A DNA stretch of 33,444 bases from Candidatus Gastranaerophilales bacterium (lineage in GTDB: Bacteria; Cyanobacteriota; Vampirovibrionia; Gastranaerophilales; Gastranaerophilaceae). Positions 17,729 through 26,029 of this stretch are shown here, piece by piece. The DNA lies in assembly GCA_905236205.1 (NCBI GenBank), contig CAJOPF010000046.1, positions 1 to 33,444 on the forward strand. The letters run 5' to 3'. The notes under the pieces are model-generated. The model ran no database searches, was not told the origin of the DNA, and saw only the letters and a program-made list of their open reading frames with translations. A program made the translations under genes and the position numbers. Position 1 is the first letter of the stretch; every line of letters starts with the position of its first letter.

Positions 17729-18075
17729 TGAAACTTAAGCCAAAAACAGCCAAATGTCTCAAGATGTTTTTTATTCTTTGGGGAATAGTAATTTTGTACG
17801 AATTTATATTTATGAATACAAAATTCGGTTTAAACAATTATATAAAAGAAGATTCACTGCTTTATATTTTAATGATTTTAGCTCCTATGCTTGCTGTTAC
17901 GGCATTTTTAGGAGCCTTTGTTGTTGCTTCGCACTATAAAGAAATATCTGACACTTGGGAAAAAAATCCCGAAAAAATCATAGATGAACTAAAATTACTT
18001 GGTATAGGATTATTATTTTTTGTGATAATATTTTTCCTATACTTATGCCTGTATAAATTTGGAATATTAAAATGA
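17728..18075 (+). CDS. Membrane protein, tandem paralog 2 of 3
   Basis: 115 aa; WEKNPEKIIDELKLLGIGLLFFVIIFFLYLCLYKF; ATGA overlap with next ORF. Confidence 0.7.
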   Translation: MKLKPKTAKCLKMFFILWGIVILYEFIFMNTKFGLNNYIKEDSLLYILMILAPMLAVTAFLGAFVVASHYKEISDTWEKNPEKIIDELKLLGIGLLFFVIIFFLYLCLYKFGILK

Positions 18076-18419
18076 ACAACTTAGATAAAAAAAGGCTAAA
18101 AGACAGAAACAGAGCTAAACCAATTATAATCGGCTTTGCAATTTCTGTTATTTATGAATATTTAATTCTTAATGATTGGCTTTTTGATGTAGAAGAATTG
18201 GCAAACAATCATCCTCTGCTTTACAAGATTTTAATTCCTCTGCCATTGATTCTCCTTTTATGTTACCTGATAATATACACTATTTATCTTCAGATAAAAG
18301 AAACTTACGAAAATTGGAAATATGACCGCGAAGGTTTTATTGACAGTATGAAATTATATGGAATCGGAGTTTTATTTTTTATATTTTTGTTGGTAATGTA
18401 TAAAATATTTTTGAACTGA
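18072..18419 (+). CDS. Membrane protein, tandem paralog 3 of 3
   Basis: 115 aa; WKYDREGFIDSMKLYGIGVLFFIFLLVMYKIFLN. Confidence 0.7.
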   Translation: MNNLDKKRLKDRNRAKPIIIGFAISVIYEYLILNDWLFDVEELANNHPLLYKILIPLPLILLLCYLIIYTIYLQIKETYENWKYDREGFIDSMKLYGIGVLFFIFLLVMYKIFLN

Positions 18420-18433
18420 TTTAATAAAAACAA

Positions 18434-18459
18434 GTGCGAAGATTATGTAATCTCCGCAC
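18434..18459. terminator. Hairpin between convergent genes, possible terminator
   Basis: GTGCGaAGATTAtgTAATCTcCGCAC, one mismatch, followed by atatttt. Confidence 0.55.
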
Positions 18460-18527
18460 ATATTTTGTGTGTGAAATGTGGGTGGGTTTAAGGGTAAATG
18501 AAATAAATGTGTGTGTGAAATGATTTT

Positions 18528-19400
18528 TTAAACTTTTTGGAATATAAAAATATATTCGTGCTGGAAGATAGAGAATCCGCCCATAAGAGCTCTATATCTC
18601 CATAATGGAGCCTTTCTTCCTTTTGCTCTTTCGTTGCCTTGAATATCTTTTATAATTGTTGATTTGTGTTTGAAACCAAGCTTTTTCATCCTATCCATAC
18701 ATTCAAATCCTAAAGACTGAACTTCTGAATTTTTATAACTATCTCCGATAATCAATGCTGCAAATCGACCTTTTTCAAGCAATTTGTAGCCATTCAAAGC
18801 TACTTTTTCAAACAAATCATAAAATTCTTCTGTTGTTGCACAGTTTGATAAATCTTCTTTTTTATCAGAAAACTTAATTATATCATCATAGGGTGGGTGC
18901 AGGATTAGAAGTTGTGCTTTTTCTTCACCCATAACCTCTAATCTTGCTTGAATTTTATCTATAATCTCATCACTTGCAGAATCTCCGCAAATGAGGTTCA
19001 TTTCCGTAACCAATTCTTTTGGTGTAAATTTTTGGCTTACAGAATCTACTAAATCTTGTTTTAACTCAACGCCAATGCAGCGTCGTCCTTCGTTTAAAGC
19101 TTCAATTCCTGATGTGCCTGAGCCAAAGAATAAATCTAAAACCACATCACCTTTTTTAGTGTATCGTTGCAAAAGTTGTTGTGCAATTTGAGGAATATAA
19201 TTTCCATGATATTCGTTTGAATGACCGCCCGTTTTAAGACGTGTAGGAAACAACCATAGAGTATCTGTTTTAATTTCAGGATAATTTTTCCATTCTTTTA
19301 AGTTTACATCATTGTACTTTGTTGTTTTAATCGGGTTTGTTGTAACGGCATTTAATTCAGCACTTCCATGTGCTTGTTTTAACTTCGTGTTAGTCATCAA
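18528..19400 (-). CDS. DNA methyltransferase (N4/N6 amino-methylase superfamily) with HPPY catalytic motif; apparently orphan
   Basis: SAM motif VLDLFFGSGTSGIEALNEGRRCIGVEL; catalytic-position motif LLILHPPYDDIIKFS; no adjacent restriction endonuclease. Confidence 0.8.
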   Translation of the reverse strand: MMTNTKLKQAHGSAELNAVTTNPIKTTKYNDVNLKEWKNYPEIKTDTLWLFPTRLKTGGHSNEYHGNYIPQIAQQLLQRYTKKGDVVLDLFFGSGTSGIEALNEGRRCIGVELKQDLVDSVSQKFTPKELVTEMNLICGDSASDEIIDKIQARLEVMGEEKAQLLILHPPYDDIIKFSDKKEDLSNCATTEEFYDLFEKVALNGYKLLEKGRFAALIIGDSYKNSEVQSLGFECMDRMKKLGFKHKSTIIKDIQGNERAKGRKAPLWRYRALMGGFSIFQHEYIFIFQKV

Positions 19401-19607
19401 TCTTACTATCCTCTGTCCCTCTTGTGTGTCTTAATAATATAAAATTTTTTTGACAACTTCATCAAATAAAAAGAGGATATTAAAAATTTTTTCTACATAA
19501 AACAGATGATAAATTTTGTTTAATTAGTAAAAACAAGATATTAGTATTTTTATGATATAATAATAGCAATAGTAACCAGCAAATCAGTAATAAGTTGGAG
19601 GTGTCTT

Positions 19608-20558
19608 TTGCAAATTTTAATCACCGGTGGTGCCGGATTCATCGGTTCAAATCTTGCAGACAGACTTTTAGAGAAAGGTCATAAAATTATTGTTGTTGAT
19701 AATTTTAATGACTACTACTCCCCTTTAATAAAAGAAAATAATGTAAAAAACAATTTGGATAATCCGAATTATAAGCTTTATCGCGGCGATATATGCGATA
19801 AAAATTTAATTGAACAAATTTTCAATGAAAATAATATCAATTCGGTAGTTCATATTGCAGCAAGAGCTGGTGTAAGACCGTCTTTGGAAAACCCACTGGA
19901 ATATGTTAAAACAAATATTGAAGGAACGGTAAATATTTTAGAACAAATGAAAACAAATGATGTGAAAAAGATTGTGTTTGCATCATCATCATCTGTATAC
20001 GGAAATTGTGAAGCCGAAAAATTTTCCGAAGAATTGGAAGTAACAGAACCTATATCACCTTACGCGGCAACAAAATTAGCTTGTGAACAGATGCTTTATA
20101 CATATTCAAAGCTCTATAACATAAAAGTTGTGGCATTGAGATTATTCACTGTATATGGTCCAAGACAGCGTCCTGATTTAGCAATAAGAAAATTTATAGA
20201 ACTGATAGAAAAAGATGAAGAAATACCTGTGTACGGTGACGGTACAACAATGAGAGATTACACTTATGTTGATGATATTGTATCAGGATTTGTTTCGGCT
20301 CTTGAATATGACAAAACACCTTATGAAATAATCAATATAGGCGGAGGTTCGCCTGTTACTCTTACAGAGATGATTGAAACAATAGAAAAAGTTTTAGGCA
20401 AAAAAGCAAAAATTAAACGACTTGATAACCAGCCCGGTGATGTTGAAAAAACCGTAAGTGATATACAAAAAGCAAGAATTTTACTTGGATATATTCCAAA
20501 AACAACATTTGAAAGCGGTATTCGTAAATTTGTGAAGTGGTTGAACAATGATAAATGA
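19608..20558 (+). CDS. NAD-dependent nucleotide-sugar epimerase, UDP-glucuronate 4-epimerase-like
   Basis: ILITGGAGFIGSNLADRLL, YYSPLIKENNV, HIAARAGVRPSLENPLEYVKTNIEGTVNIL, YAATK (YxxxK). Starts with TTG after TTGGAGGTG SD. Confidence 0.88.
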   Translation: MQILITGGAGFIGSNLADRLLEKGHKIIVVDNFNDYYSPLIKENNVKNNLDNPNYKLYRGDICDKNLIEQIFNENNINSVVHIAARAGVRPSLENPLEYVKTNIEGTVNILEQMKTNDVKKIVFASSSSVYGNCEAEKFSEELEVTEPISPYAATKLACEQMLYTYSKLYNIKVVALRLFTVYGPRQRPDLAIRKFIELIEKDEEIPVYGDGTTMRDYTYVDDIVSGFVSALEYDKTPYEIINIGGGSPVTLTEMIETIEKVLGKKAKIKRLDNQPGDVEKTVSDIQKARILLGYIPKTTFESGIRKFVKWLNNDK

Positions 20559-21483
20559 TATAATTGAAAAACTTGAAACAGAGCAAGATTTAAGAAACTA
20601 TATGTATGAGCATCTTAATTTATCTATGGATGAATTAAGTCAAATCAAGAAAAAAATGTACAAAATACGTACAAGGAGAGATTTAGATTTAGATACTCCG
20701 CAAACATACAGAGAAAAATTACAATGGATGATGCTTCATTACAGAAATCCTAAAATGACCATTTTGGCAGATAAATTTAAAGTCAGAGAATATATCAAAA
20801 ATACTGTCGGAGAAAAGTATTTGGTAAATCTTACAGGTGTATATGACAAATTTGACGATATAGACTTTTCTAAACTGCCTGACAGATTTGTCTTGAAAGT
20901 TAATTGGGGTTCAGGTCAAAATCTTATTGTGCATAATAAAAATGAACTTAATATTGAAGATGCCCGAAATAAGTTCAATAAATGGATGATGCCGACGTCA
21001 AATCATTATTATTTTGGTTTGGAGTGGTGCTATAAAAACATTGAACCTAAAATTATATGCGAAGAATATCTTGATTCCGTTAGTAAATCTGCGCTTGATT
21101 ATAAATTTTTATGTTTTAACGGAAAACCTCTGTATTGTTGGGTAAGCGACAAATACAAAGATATTCAGGAACGTAGTTTTTATGATATGGACTGGAATAT
21201 GCAAAATATTGAACTTGTAGAACCTCATAAAATTAAGGCTCCCGCTCCGCTTAAAAAACCTGAAAAGTTTGAAGAAATGAAAGAACTTGCAAATATACTA
21301 TGTAAAGATTGGCCGCATATAAGAGTTGATTTTTACAAATTAGATAACGGCGACATAAAATTCGGAGAGCTGACATTTTTTACAAGCTGCGGATATAGCC
21401 GCTGGGCACCCGAAACAATTGATTATGATATGGGTAAATACATAGATATTGACACTTTAAGACAAGGTGAATTTTATGTTTAA
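20548..21483 (+). CDS. TupA-like ATP-grasp protein
   Basis: TPQTYREKLQWMMLHYRNPKMTILADKFKVREYI, FVLKVNWGSGQNLIV, ICEEYLD, DYKFLCFNGKPLYCWV, WPHIRVDFYKLDNGDIKFGELTFFTSCGY. Confidence 0.85.
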   Translation: MINDIIEKLETEQDLRNYMYEHLNLSMDELSQIKKKMYKIRTRRDLDLDTPQTYREKLQWMMLHYRNPKMTILADKFKVREYIKNTVGEKYLVNLTGVYDKFDDIDFSKLPDRFVLKVNWGSGQNLIVHNKNELNIEDARNKFNKWMMPTSNHYYFGLEWCYKNIEPKIICEEYLDSVSKSALDYKFLCFNGKPLYCWVSDKYKDIQERSFYDMDWNMQNIELVEPHKIKAPAPLKKPEKFEEMKELANILCKDWPHIRVDFYKLDNGDIKFGELTFFTSCGYSRWAPETIDYDMGKYIDIDTLRQGEFYV

Positions 21484-23368
21484 AGATTTCTTCAGAAATA
21501 AAAATAAAAATAATTCCGGTAAAATATACAAAACTTTTACCTTTTGCGGGATTAGATTTAAAGTTTTAATCGGTTTTACAAATTCTCAATACGTAAACAA
21601 ATATCTGAACAATATAAAACCTTATAAAGCGTCTTCTCACAAAATTTGGGATGTACTGCCGAATGAAAGAAAAGATATACTTAAGCTTGATTGGAATGAA
21701 GCCGTAATTCCACCTTCTCCGCGAGTAACAGAAAGAATACAAGAACTTCTTAATGAACCGAATTTTTTGAATTTGTACCCTCAAACTTATAATAAAAAAC
21801 TTTTAGAAAAAATTTCCGAATACGTAAATATTCCTGTCAAAAATATTCAATATTTTTCAAGCTCAGACTCTATTCACGAATATATTGCAAAACTTTATAT
21901 AAAAGAAAATGATAAAGTTTTAATCCAAGGACCGTCTTATGATAATTTCAGACTAACGGCAGAAGCTAACGGAGCTAAAATATATTATTGTGAAGTTGAA
22001 CCTGAAAATTTTAAATTTGATGAGAAAAAATTTGATAAGGCTGTTGCCGAAATTTCTCCGACATTCGTCTACATTTGCTCTCCGAATAACCCTTGCGGAT
22101 ATATTAACAAGACCGAATATTTGGAACATCTTATCAAAAAATACACAGGTACAATGTTTTTGATTGATGAGGCTTATGCTGAATTTTCGGGGATATCTGC
22201 GAAAGAACTGAGCCTTAAGTATGAAAATATTTTAGTTACAAGAACACTTTCCAAAGCATTTGCTATGGCAAATTTACGTTTTGGATACCTTATAGCATCA
22301 GAAAACAATATAAACAGCATAAACAGTATTCGAAACCCGAAAAACATAAATACTTTTACACAAGAAACAGCTATTGCAACGCTTTCCGATATTGAATATA
22401 TGCAAAATTATGTTAAAGAAGTTAAAGAAGCAAGAAAACTTTTTATTGATGAAATGAAAAAATATTCGGACATAAAAGTTTTTGACAGTTATTCAAATTT
22501 TGTATTGATGAAATTTAAAAATTGCGGTTTAAAATACAGATTTTTTGAATATTTAAAAGAAAAAAATATATTTGTAAGAGATTTAACACAAAGTAAAATT
22601 CTCTATACTTGTCTAAGAATTACGATAGGTAATATTGAAAGCGTAAAAAAAGTTCTTGATGTTATTGAAGAATTTTTCAAAACTGAAAATACTCCTGCTC
22701 AAAAGTATCAAGATAAAGTTGCACTTTTTGATTTTTGCGAAACTTTAGTTAATTTTCAATCAGGAAACGCTTTTGTAGATTACGTAAGACGCGAAAAAAA
22801 CTCTTTTAAATTTAACCTGAGATATAAAATTCACAAAAAATTCTGTAAAATTAAAAGTAGAATTATAAAAAATTTTATCGGTAAAGAAGACTATTTAGGT
22901 ATAATTAAAAATCTTTCAAAACAGGAATTAGAGAATTTAGCACTAAACTACTATGTGGAAAAAATTCGTCCTAATTTTAATTTATCGGTAATTCAGGAAT
23001 TAAAAAGATTAAAAAATGAAGGATATCGAATTTATGTGGTATCAGGCGGATATGACACATACTTAAAGTATTTTGCAGAAGAATTTAATATTGACGGTAT
23101 TTTTTCCACAAAATTAAAATATGATAAAAATGATATTTTTACGGGAAAATTTGATGGCATTGACTGTATGTGCTCAAATAAAATATTACTGTTAAAAAAT
23201 TTCTTTAAAAATGAACCTTTTAACGAATATGAAACAGTTGCATACAGTGATAATATCAGCGATTTACCGCTTTTAAAACTTTGTAAAAAAGGTTATTTAG
23301 TGATGAATAAGGAAAAAGCTATTCCAAACTGGGCTAAAGAAGAAAAACTTGAAGTATTTTATATATGA
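21476..23368 (+). CDS. Fusion: HisC-like PLP aminotransferase + HAD-superfamily (SerB-like) phosphatase
   Basis: Aminotransferase motifs LDWNEAVIPPSP, CSPNNPCGYINK, FLIDEAYAEFSG, TRTLSKAFAMANLRFGY; HAD motifs ALFDFCETLV, YVVSGGYDTYL, CSNKILLLKNFF, VAYSDNISDLPLLKLC. ATG 21476 with AAGGTGA SD preferred over GTG 21467. Confidence 0.88.
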   Translation: MFKDFFRNKNKNNSGKIYKTFTFCGIRFKVLIGFTNSQYVNKYLNNIKPYKASSHKIWDVLPNERKDILKLDWNEAVIPPSPRVTERIQELLNEPNFLNLYPQTYNKKLLEKISEYVNIPVKNIQYFSSSDSIHEYIAKLYIKENDKVLIQGPSYDNFRLTAEANGAKIYYCEVEPENFKFDEKKFDKAVAEISPTFVYICSPNNPCGYINKTEYLEHLIKKYTGTMFLIDEAYAEFSGISAKELSLKYENILVTRTLSKAFAMANLRFGYLIASENNINSINSIRNPKNINTFTQETAIATLSDIEYMQNYVKEVKEARKLFIDEMKKYSDIKVFDSYSNFVLMKFKNCGLKYRFFEYLKEKNIFVRDLTQSKILYTCLRITIGNIESVKKVLDVIEEFFKTENTPAQKYQDKVALFDFCETLVNFQSGNAFVDYVRREKNSFKFNLRYKIHKKFCKIKSRIIKNFIGKEDYLGIIKNLSKQELENLALNYYVEKIRPNFNLSVIQELKRLKNEGYRIYVVSGGYDTYLKYFAEEFNIDGIFSTKLKYDKNDIFTGKFDGIDCMCSNKILLLKNFFKNEPFNEYETVAYSDNISDLPLLKLCKKGYLVMNKEKAIPNWAKEEKLEVFYI

Positions 23369-24204
23369 GGTTAATACGGGCTTTGAACAAAAATAAAATA
23401 AAAATACTTGTTGTATATCATAAAAAAGATAATCTGTTCAAGAGCTGTATGTTTGTACCGATACATGCAGGGCGAGCAATTGCGAAAGAAAAATCAAAAG
23501 ACGGTATAATCTCGGAAGATGAGTATAATTGGCTTGTAAAAAATACTATTGGCGACGATACAGGAGATAATATATCTTCTAAAAATCGAGAATTAAACGA
23601 ACTTACGGCAATTTATTGGGCTTGGAAAAATTATGATAAACTTGGCAACCCTGATTATATCGGTTTGAACCATTATCGCAGATTTTTTAAAGCAGATTAT
23701 AATAATTTAAAGAATTTATTAAAAGAATATTATTTTATAAAAATGGATTTCTTTTTAAATAAAAAAGAATCCCTTTACGAGTCTTGGAAAAACTGCAATA
23801 AAGACTGGACAGACAATGAATATTTAGACAATGCTTTAAAAAGCTGTAATGAGTTACAGGGTAATAATGAAATAGAAAAATACTTCAAAAATAATACCGA
23901 ATCTGACGGTTTATGCAATATGTTTATTTTACCAAAGGAAGAATTTTTCAAATATTGTGAGTTTTTGTTCGGTCTTGTTTTCCGACTCCCAGAAAAACAA
24001 GGGCTTAGAACAACAGGAATGTTTGCCGAAAGATTAAGCTCCTATTATTTTGTAACCCTTTCGAAAACAAAAAAATGCCTGACATTACCAATTTGTAAAG
24101 AGCCTGTCAGCCACTCATATAAAGAAAAATTGCGCAACAAAATTTCAGAAACAAAAAATAAATTTTCAAAATTAAAATTTTTGTTAAAGTGGTATAATAG
24201 CTAA
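23365..24204 (+). CDS. DUF4422-type glycosyltransferase
   Basis: NRELNELTAIYWAWKNYDKLGNPDYIGLNHYRRFF, GLCNMFILPKEEFFKYCEFLFGL, GMFAERLSSYYF; ATGA overlap with upstream gene. Confidence 0.83.
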   Translation: MRLIRALNKNKIKILVVYHKKDNLFKSCMFVPIHAGRAIAKEKSKDGIISEDEYNWLVKNTIGDDTGDNISSKNRELNELTAIYWAWKNYDKLGNPDYIGLNHYRRFFKADYNNLKNLLKEYYFIKMDFFLNKKESLYESWKNCNKDWTDNEYLDNALKSCNELQGNNEIEKYFKNNTESDGLCNMFILPKEEFFKYCEFLFGLVFRLPEKQGLRTTGMFAERLSSYYFVTLSKTKKCLTLPICKEPVSHSYKEKLRNKISETKNKFSKLKFLLKWYNS

Positions 24205-24221
24205 AAAGGTACAATTTAACT

Positions 24222-25976
24222 ATGCTGAGCAGATATTTTAAAACAAAAATAAAATCTAAAAATTTTGACGATAATTTACGCAATTTAATTAAAGAAAACA
24301 AAGATAAAAAAGTCCTTATTTACGGCGCAGGTCAGGGTTTTAAAGAATTAGACAAAAAGTATCTTTTCAGCAAAAACCTAAATATAAAAGCTGTTGCAGA
24401 TAAAAAATTTGAAAATAAACATAATAAATTTTTTAACGGTATACGAGCAATTGCTCCTGAACAAATAACAAAGGAAGATTATGATGTAATATTGATTTCA
24501 AACGAAAATGCTAAACCCATTTTAAAATATTTAATTGATGATTTAAAAATTAACAACAAAAATATACAAGCAATATTTAAAGAAGAAATTAAAGATGAAC
24601 GCACTAATTTTAATTATCTGCAAAAAATCAATTTCAAAAAACAATTAGCACAATTAACAAAAGAAACGTACGGAAAAAAAATAATTTTATACGGAGCAGG
24701 AGCATTTTTGCAGCTTGCTCACAAAGTATATGATTTTTCCAAACTGAATATAATCGGTATTTCAGATAAAAAATTCAGTAATCATAGCGAAAACGAAACA
24801 TTTTTAGGATACAAAGTTTATTCTCCTGATGAAATAAAAAATATAAATCCGGATATTATAATTGTTACTGCAAAAAACTACAACCATACAATAAAATTAG
24901 TTTATAATGACGTTATTAAAAATTCAAATGCCGAATATATGCCACTTGTAAAAAGTAAATCCGCATCGTTAATCGTTCAATATTTTACGATTATGTTTTC
25001 CGGATTATTTAACAGAAAATATTATTTGACACAATACGGAAGCAAATTAAATTTTCTGCAAAAACTTTTTCCAATGTGGCACTACACAAAAAACGGGTGG
25101 AAACATAACTTCAACCCATCAAACAAATTTGATGCCGTATATTTCCAAAGTACACGCCCTTGGATTTTAGAAAATCCGCTATATCATTATTTAAAATATA
25201 TCGTTAAATATTCCAACTTCCTTAATCCAACAAATTATTACTTACCGAAAGAAGAAAACATAAATAAATACCTTAAAGCAAAAGCAAAAAGAGGTAAAAC
25301 AAAAAAAGTAATCTACACCTGCCTTACAGGTGATTATGATAACTTAGAGTCAATAAAATCACATCATTATATTGATAATTCATGGGATTATGTCTGCTTT
25401 ACGGATAATCAGGAATATATAAAAAAAGGACAATACGGTATTTGGGAAATACGACCGCTTGAGTATACAAAATCCGATAATGTGAGAAATAACCGCTGGC
25501 ACAAAATGCATCCTCACATATTGTTTCCGAATTATGATGAAAGTATATATTTAGATACCAACATAAATATTTTATCAAACAGGATCTTCAAACAAATAAA
25601 AAAATGGAAAAAAGACTTGCTTTTACCAAAAAGATTGGGACACCAATGTATTTATCAGGAATACAAATGGATATACAAAGATAAAGTAGATAATCGTTCA
25701 ATTGTAAGAAAAGAATGGAAACTCATAAAACAAGCGGGTATGCCGAGAAATTACGGAGCTTGCGAATGTAATTTAATATACAGAAAACACAAAAATCCAA
25801 AAATAATAAAAATAATGGAAGAATGGTGGTATTTTGTTGAAAATTATTCAAAACGCGACCAGTTAGCTTTTCCTTACGTAATGTGGAAAAACAAATTACA
25901 AATAAAAGATTACTCAATTGAAAATTTAAAACCATATTACAAGGATTATTGCTTATTTAAACATAATAAACAATAA
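24222..25976 (+). CDS. Multidomain protein: two tandem Rossmann-like (IYGAG) domains + DUF616/TOD1-MUCI70-like glycosyltransferase domain
   Basis: KKVLIYGAGQGFKELDKKYLF and KKIILYGAGAFLQLAHKVYDF repeats; C-terminal VIYTCLTGDYDNLES...YVCFTDNQEYI...NRWHKMHPHILFPNYDESIYLDTNI...YSKRDQLAFPYVMW. Confidence 0.78.
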   Translation: MLSRYFKTKIKSKNFDDNLRNLIKENKDKKVLIYGAGQGFKELDKKYLFSKNLNIKAVADKKFENKHNKFFNGIRAIAPEQITKEDYDVILISNENAKPILKYLIDDLKINNKNIQAIFKEEIKDERTNFNYLQKINFKKQLAQLTKETYGKKIILYGAGAFLQLAHKVYDFSKLNIIGISDKKFSNHSENETFLGYKVYSPDEIKNINPDIIIVTAKNYNHTIKLVYNDVIKNSNAEYMPLVKSKSASLIVQYFTIMFSGLFNRKYYLTQYGSKLNFLQKLFPMWHYTKNGWKHNFNPSNKFDAVYFQSTRPWILENPLYHYLKYIVKYSNFLNPTNYYLPKEENINKYLKAKAKRGKTKKVIYTCLTGDYDNLESIKSHHYIDNSWDYVCFTDNQEYIKKGQYGIWEIRPLEYTKSDNVRNNRWHKMHPHILFPNYDESIYLDTNINILSNRIFKQIKKWKKDLLLPKRLGHQCIYQEYKWIYKDKVDNRSIVRKEWKLIKQAGMPRNYGACECNLIYRKHKNPKIIKIMEEWWYFVENYSKRDQLAFPYVMWKNKLQIKDYSIENLKPYYKDYCLFKHNKQ

Positions 25977-26029
25977 AGTATTTGCATATTTAACTTTATT
26001 TTCAAATATTTTTAAACTAAAATACAGAT

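Noticed and set aside
18528-19400. Complete restriction-modification or defence island
   Set aside because: Only a methyltransferase is present; flanking genes are membrane proteins and glycan genes, with no endonuclease, helicase or other defence-like gene.
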